A DNA stretch of 64,000 nt, taken from assembly GCF_000819685.1 (NCBI RefSeq), contig NZ_CDBR01000093.1, forward strand, positions 1 to 64,000, read 5' to 3'. Position numbers and translations under genes: made by a program. This document shows positions 61,146 through 64,000 of the stretch, piece by piece. The DNA comes from Aeromonas allosaccharophila (GTDB taxonomy: Bacteria > Pseudomonadota > Gammaproteobacteria > Enterobacterales > Aeromonadaceae). The notes beneath the pieces were generated by a model. The model searched no databases. It had not been told where the DNA came from and was given only the letters and a program-made list of their open reading frames with translations. Each line of letters opens with the position of its first letter. Within the stretch, counting starts at the first letter, position 1.

Positions 61146-62090
61146 TCACTTTATGAATTGCTGAGTATTACTCATCAATCCTGGGTGTTGGTAGTGAGCC
61201 TTGAGCATGTCGATCAGCATGCGCAGGCCGCTGCCGAGCTGGTGCCGACTGGGATAGAAGAGGTAGAAACCGGCAAAGGTGGGGCACCAGGGCTCCAGCA
61301 CGGTGAGCAGTTTCCCCTCCGCGACCTTTTGACTCACCTCCTCTTCCAGACAGTAGGCGAGCCCCAGCCCCGCCTCGGCGGCACCGAGATAAAGTGCCGG
61401 GGTGCTGGTGGTGAGCGGCCCGGTCACCTCAATTTCCAGCATGTTGCCATCGGCGGCAAAGGCCCAGCGATAGTGATGGTGCGGGGTGAGGCGATAGCCG
61501 ATACAGGCGTGGCGACTCAGCTCGCTCGGGTGTTCCGGCGTACCGTGTTCGGCCAGATAGGCGGGGGAGCCCACCACCAGATAGCGCTGGGGCGAGCCAA
61601 GGGGAATGCCGATCATCTCCTTGGGCAGCAGGTCCCCGTAAAAGAGCGCCGCATCATACCCATCTTCAATCAGCCGGGGCATCAGCTCCTGCTCCACTAC
61701 CTCCACCTGCATTCTGGGATAACGGCGCAGATAGTCGATCAGCACCGGTGCCAGCAGGCTGTCGATGGCGCCACGGGGGGCGCAGAGCTTGAGTCGTCCC
61801 ACCGGCTCATCGCTGTTGCGGGCCAGCTCGCTGAGCGCCTCTTCCAGGGTATTGAGGGTGGGGAGCAACTGTTTGAGCAGCCGCTGGCCCGCGTCGGTCG
61901 GCACCACGGCGCGGGTGCTGCGGTTGAGCAGCCGCACCCCCAGCCGCTCTTCCAGTCCTTTCAGGCTATGGCTGAGGGCAGAGGCGGAGACCCCGAGTTC
62001 GAGGGCGGCTTTGCTGAAACTGCGGTGGCGGGCAACGGCGGCAAACACCGCCAGTTCGGCGAGATCGGTACGGGTAATGGTCATCATCAA
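61146..62090 (-). CDS. LysR family transcriptional regulator
   Basis: A 314-residue LysR regulator. The winged helix (about 10-68) includes RHRSFSKAALELGVSASALS and HSLKGLEERLGVRLLNRSTR, of the CrgA/AaeR/PgrR-like subgroup. The effector-binding domain follows (about 95-300). It is read in the same direction as the MATE exporter just downstream, suggesting regulator plus target. Three ATG codons in a row make the exact start uncertain by two residues. Inducer unknown. Confidence 0.9.
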   Translation of the reverse strand: MMMTITRTDLAELAVFAAVARHRSFSKAALELGVSASALSHSLKGLEERLGVRLLNRSTRAVVPTDAGQRLLKQLLPTLNTLEEALSELARNSDEPVGRLKLCAPRGAIDSLLAPVLIDYLRRYPRMQVEVVEQELMPRLIEDGYDAALFYGDLLPKEMIGIPLGSPQRYLVVGSPAYLAEHGTPEHPSELSRHACIGYRLTPHHHYRWAFAADGNMLEIEVTGPLTTSTPALYLGAAEAGLGLAYCLEEEVSQKVAEGKLLTVLEPWCPTFAGFYLFYPSRHQLGSGLRMLIDMLKAHYQHPGLMSNTQQFIK

Positions 62091-62583
62091 TCAACAAAAA
62101 GGCGTGAATCCCAAGGGTACGCCATGGGCGTGCTGCACACAATCCGTGCGGAATGGATGGATTGTTGCGCAAATGTAGCTGCCTGCAGGCCATTGATTCC
62201 AGTGAAACTAAGTTGAATTGTTAAAAAAACTCACAATAAGGCGCTTCTAGTGTGATCTTGGTCGTCCGAAAGGCGACCCGAATCAAACTTTGGTTGATTA
62301 ATTCAAAAAAACGCTGTGATTAATAGGGGCATTTAATTAAAGTCAGCCCATCAAGAGTGGTGCGCGTTAATAGGTTGTTAAGTGAGACGAGCGCCGACCC
62401 TCAGGGTCAAAATCTCGCACTGTTGTTTGTTGCGGTCTTGTTGTCACAAGGAGTGATGGCCAGGTTGCCGGGGTGCGAGAGGTTAATAACAAGGATGGAC
62501 AGCAGGCGTTCCAGGGAGAGGGAACCGGGCCAAGGGCCCGAACAAACAAGAATCCCATTTTTCCTAGATGACAGGAACAACAT
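62091..62583. other. long AT-rich sdaC upstream region
   Basis: About 490 nt divergent between the LysR gene and sdaC. It contains a hairpin with a GAAA tetraloop (62260-62278), an inverted repeat ATCAA...TTGAT just after it, and two TGTGAT half-sites. No full CRP palindrome and no clear promoter were found. A long structured leader for sdaC is possible. Confidence 0.5.
62260..62278 (+). promoter_or_regulatory. GNRA-tetraloop hairpin in the sdaC upstream region
   Basis: GGTCG, bulged T, CC, GAAA loop, GG, CGACC (62260-62278). A stable RNA-type hairpin about 300 nt before sdaC. It only matters if it lies inside the transcript, which is not shown. Confidence 0.4.
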
Positions 62584-63876
62584 ATGTCTGACATGAATAT
62601 TGCAGCTGATGGTCGTTTAGCCAGCAACACTTCCCGTGGCATCAACAAGGCCGATGTGGTCTGGATGCTGGGTCTGTACGGTACCGCGATCGGTGCCGGT
62701 GTGCTCTTCCTGCCAATCAACGCCGGTGTAGGTGGCCTGTGGCCGCTGGTTGCCATGTTGATCCTGGCCCTGCCGCTGACTTTCTTTGCTCACCGTGGTC
62801 TGGCCCGCTTCGTGCTGTCCGGCTCTACCCGTGATGGCGACATCACTGAAGTAGTAGAAGAGCACTTCGGCAAGACCGCAGGCAAATTCATCACCCTGCT
62901 CTACTTCTTTGCCATCTACCCGATCGTACTGATGTACTCAGTCGCCATCACCAACACCGTCGAGAGCGTGATTGTTCACCAGCTGGGCATGTCTGCACCT
63001 CCCCGTGCCGTCCTGTCACTGGCGCTGATCCTCGGTCTGATGGCAGTTGTTCGTCTGGGCGGCCAGGTTATCGTCAAAGCGATGAGCGTGCTGGTATTCC
63101 CGTTCGTGATCACCCTGATGGGCCTGGCGTTCTACCTGATCCCGCATTGGAATGGTGCCATCATCACTGAAGCTCCGGCGCTGTCCGACGCCTTCAACGG
63201 TGACTTCATCAAGACCCTGTGGCTGGCTATCCCGGTTATGGTGTTCTCCTTCAACCACTCCCCGATCATTTCCTCCTTCGCGGTGGATAACAAAGGTCGT
63301 TACGGTGAAGGTGCCGAGAAGAAGTGCAGCAACATCCTGCTGGGCGCTCACGTCATGATGGTAATGACCGTTATGTTCTTCGTATTCAGCTGCGTACTGA
63401 GCCTCTCTCCGGCTGACCTGGCTGCTGCCAAAGAACAGAACATCTCCATCCTGTCCTACCTGGCCAACCACTTCGACAACGCGGTTATCGCCACTGTGGC
63501 TCCGTTGATCGCCATGGTTGCCATCAGCAAATCCTTCCTGGGTCACTACCTGGGTGCGCAAGAAGGCATGAACGGCCTGATGGCCAAGGCGCTGCGTGAA
63601 AAGGGCAAGAACGTTGACACCAAGCAACTGAACAAAATCACTGCCGTGTTCATGATCCTGACCACTTGGGCCATCGCCACCATCAACCCGAGCATCCTCG
63701 GCATGATCGAAGACCTGGGCGGCCCGATCATCGCAATGCTGCTGTTCCTGATGCCGATGTACGCCATCGCCAAGGTTCCGGCCATGCGCAAATACGCTGG
63801 CAACATCAGCAACGGCTTCGTGACCCTGATTGGCCTGATCGCCATGTCCGGTATCATCTACAAGCTGATTGCCTGA
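62584..63876 (+). CDS. sdaC: serine/proton symporter SdaC
   Basis: A 430-residue inner membrane serine importer of the HAAAP family (SdaC type) with about 11 hydrophobic helices. Conserved segments are [46 protein letters not shown] and [18 protein letters not shown]. Very strong codon bias indicates high expression. Start ATG 62584 (MSDMNIAAD), with AGGAA upstream. The E. coli partner sdaB is not in the window after this gene. Followed by a strong terminator. Confidence 0.96.
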   Translation: MSDMNIAADGRLASNTSRGINKADVVWMLGLYGTAIGAGVLFLPINAGVGGLWPLVAMLILALPLTFFAHRGLARFVLSGSTRDGDITEVVEEHFGKTAGKFITLLYFFAIYPIVLMYSVAITNTVESVIVHQLGMSAPPRAVLSLALILGLMAVVRLGGQVIVKAMSVLVFPFVITLMGLAFYLIPHWNGAIITEAPALSDAFNGDFIKTLWLAIPVMVFSFNHSPIISSFAVDNKGRYGEGAEKKCSNILLGAHVMMVMTVMFFVFSCVLSLSPADLAAAKEQNISILSYLANHFDNAVIATVAPLIAMVAISKSFLGHYLGAQEGMNGLMAKALREKGKNVDTKQLNKITAVFMILTTWAIATINPSILGMIEDLGGPIIAMLLFLMPMYAIAKVPAMRKYAGNISNGFVTLIGLIAMSGIIYKLIA

Positions 63877-63897
63877 TAACTCCGGTTAATCCTTGTG

Positions 63898-63929
63898 AAA
63901 AGCCGCCTCGTTCGAGGCGGCTTTTTTAT
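63898..63929 (+). terminator. terminator after sdaC
   Basis: AAAAGCCGCCTCG (63898-63910), centre TT, CGAGGCGGCTTTT (63913-63925), then TTTA. A 13-bp perfect inverted repeat ending transcription before any following gene. Confidence 0.92.
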
Positions 63930-64000
63930 TGCCTGCTCAACAGCGGCAGATTTGCATAAACCCGGGCATATTCTCTGCACTCTGCTTAACAAAGTGGCGG

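Overview
This window is a chromosomal segment of a gammaproteobacterium, almost certainly Aeromonas. The evidence is GC-rich coding DNA, the gene order glnD-map-rpsB-tsf-pyrH-frr-uppS-cdsA-dxr-rseP-bamA-skp-lpxD-fabZ-lpxA-lpxB-rnhB-dnaE-accA, and a class C beta-lactamase that reads as a FOX-family enzyme with an Aeromonas-type BlrAB (cre/blr) tag. FOX enzymes are traced to Aeromonas allosaccharophila, so that species or a close relative is my best guess (inference from remembered sequences, no search was run).

Layout. 1-5.1 kb, minus strand: yaeH, dapD, glnD, map. 5.4-24.8 kb, plus strand: one long housekeeping run for translation (rpsB, tsf, frr), pyrimidine nucleotides (pyrH), undecaprenyl-PP and CDP-DAG synthesis (uppS, cdsA), isoprenoids (dxr), envelope quality control (rseP, bamA, skp), lipid A (lpxD, lpxA, lpxB), fatty acids (fabZ, accA) and replication (rnhB, dnaE). 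25-28.5 kb: a DUF3545 small protein and talB (minus), then an AGCS Na+/amino-acid symporter (plus) behind a good candidate CRP-dependent promoter. 28.6-32.5 kb, minus: MoxR ATPase, DUF58 protein and TgpA-like transglutaminase in an overlapping operon. 32.7 kb, plus: the FOX-type ampC, divergent from that operon. 34.2-39.5 kb, plus: mdtL and yidZ, then an AT-richer insert with a Bor/Iss-family lipoprotein and an unknown lipoprotein, then a second yidZ paralogue. 40.1-41.6 kb: a Dtp-type peptide transporter. 41.7-49 kb, minus: ruvX, yqgE, gshB, rsmE, endA, sprT, metK, which is the classical order interrupted by an oppositely oriented chemotaxis receptor. 49.3 kb, plus: tkt.

51.4-53.4 kb is the most unusual part: a strikingly AT-rich island downstream of tkt with three tightly packed genes. 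They are a 67-residue acidic peptide, an ATP-grasp protein with the hallmarks of graspetide (microviridin MvdC/MvdD-like) synthetases, and a three-helix membrane protein of unknown function. I read it as a candidate RiPP (graspetide-type) cassette, foreign to the host by base composition. Next to it lies a gene for three fused RidA domains.

55.6-64 kb: anmK, mepM (minus), tyrS (plus), a MATE exporter and a LysR regulator (minus), and sdaC (plus).

Regulatory signals readable by eye include three tandem met boxes before metK, a BlrAB tag before ampC, CRP-like palindromes before alsT and between map and rpsB, an rpsB leader able to form a pseudoknot, and about twenty terminator-type hairpins. 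I saw no tRNA, rRNA, insertion sequence, prophage block or CRISPR array.
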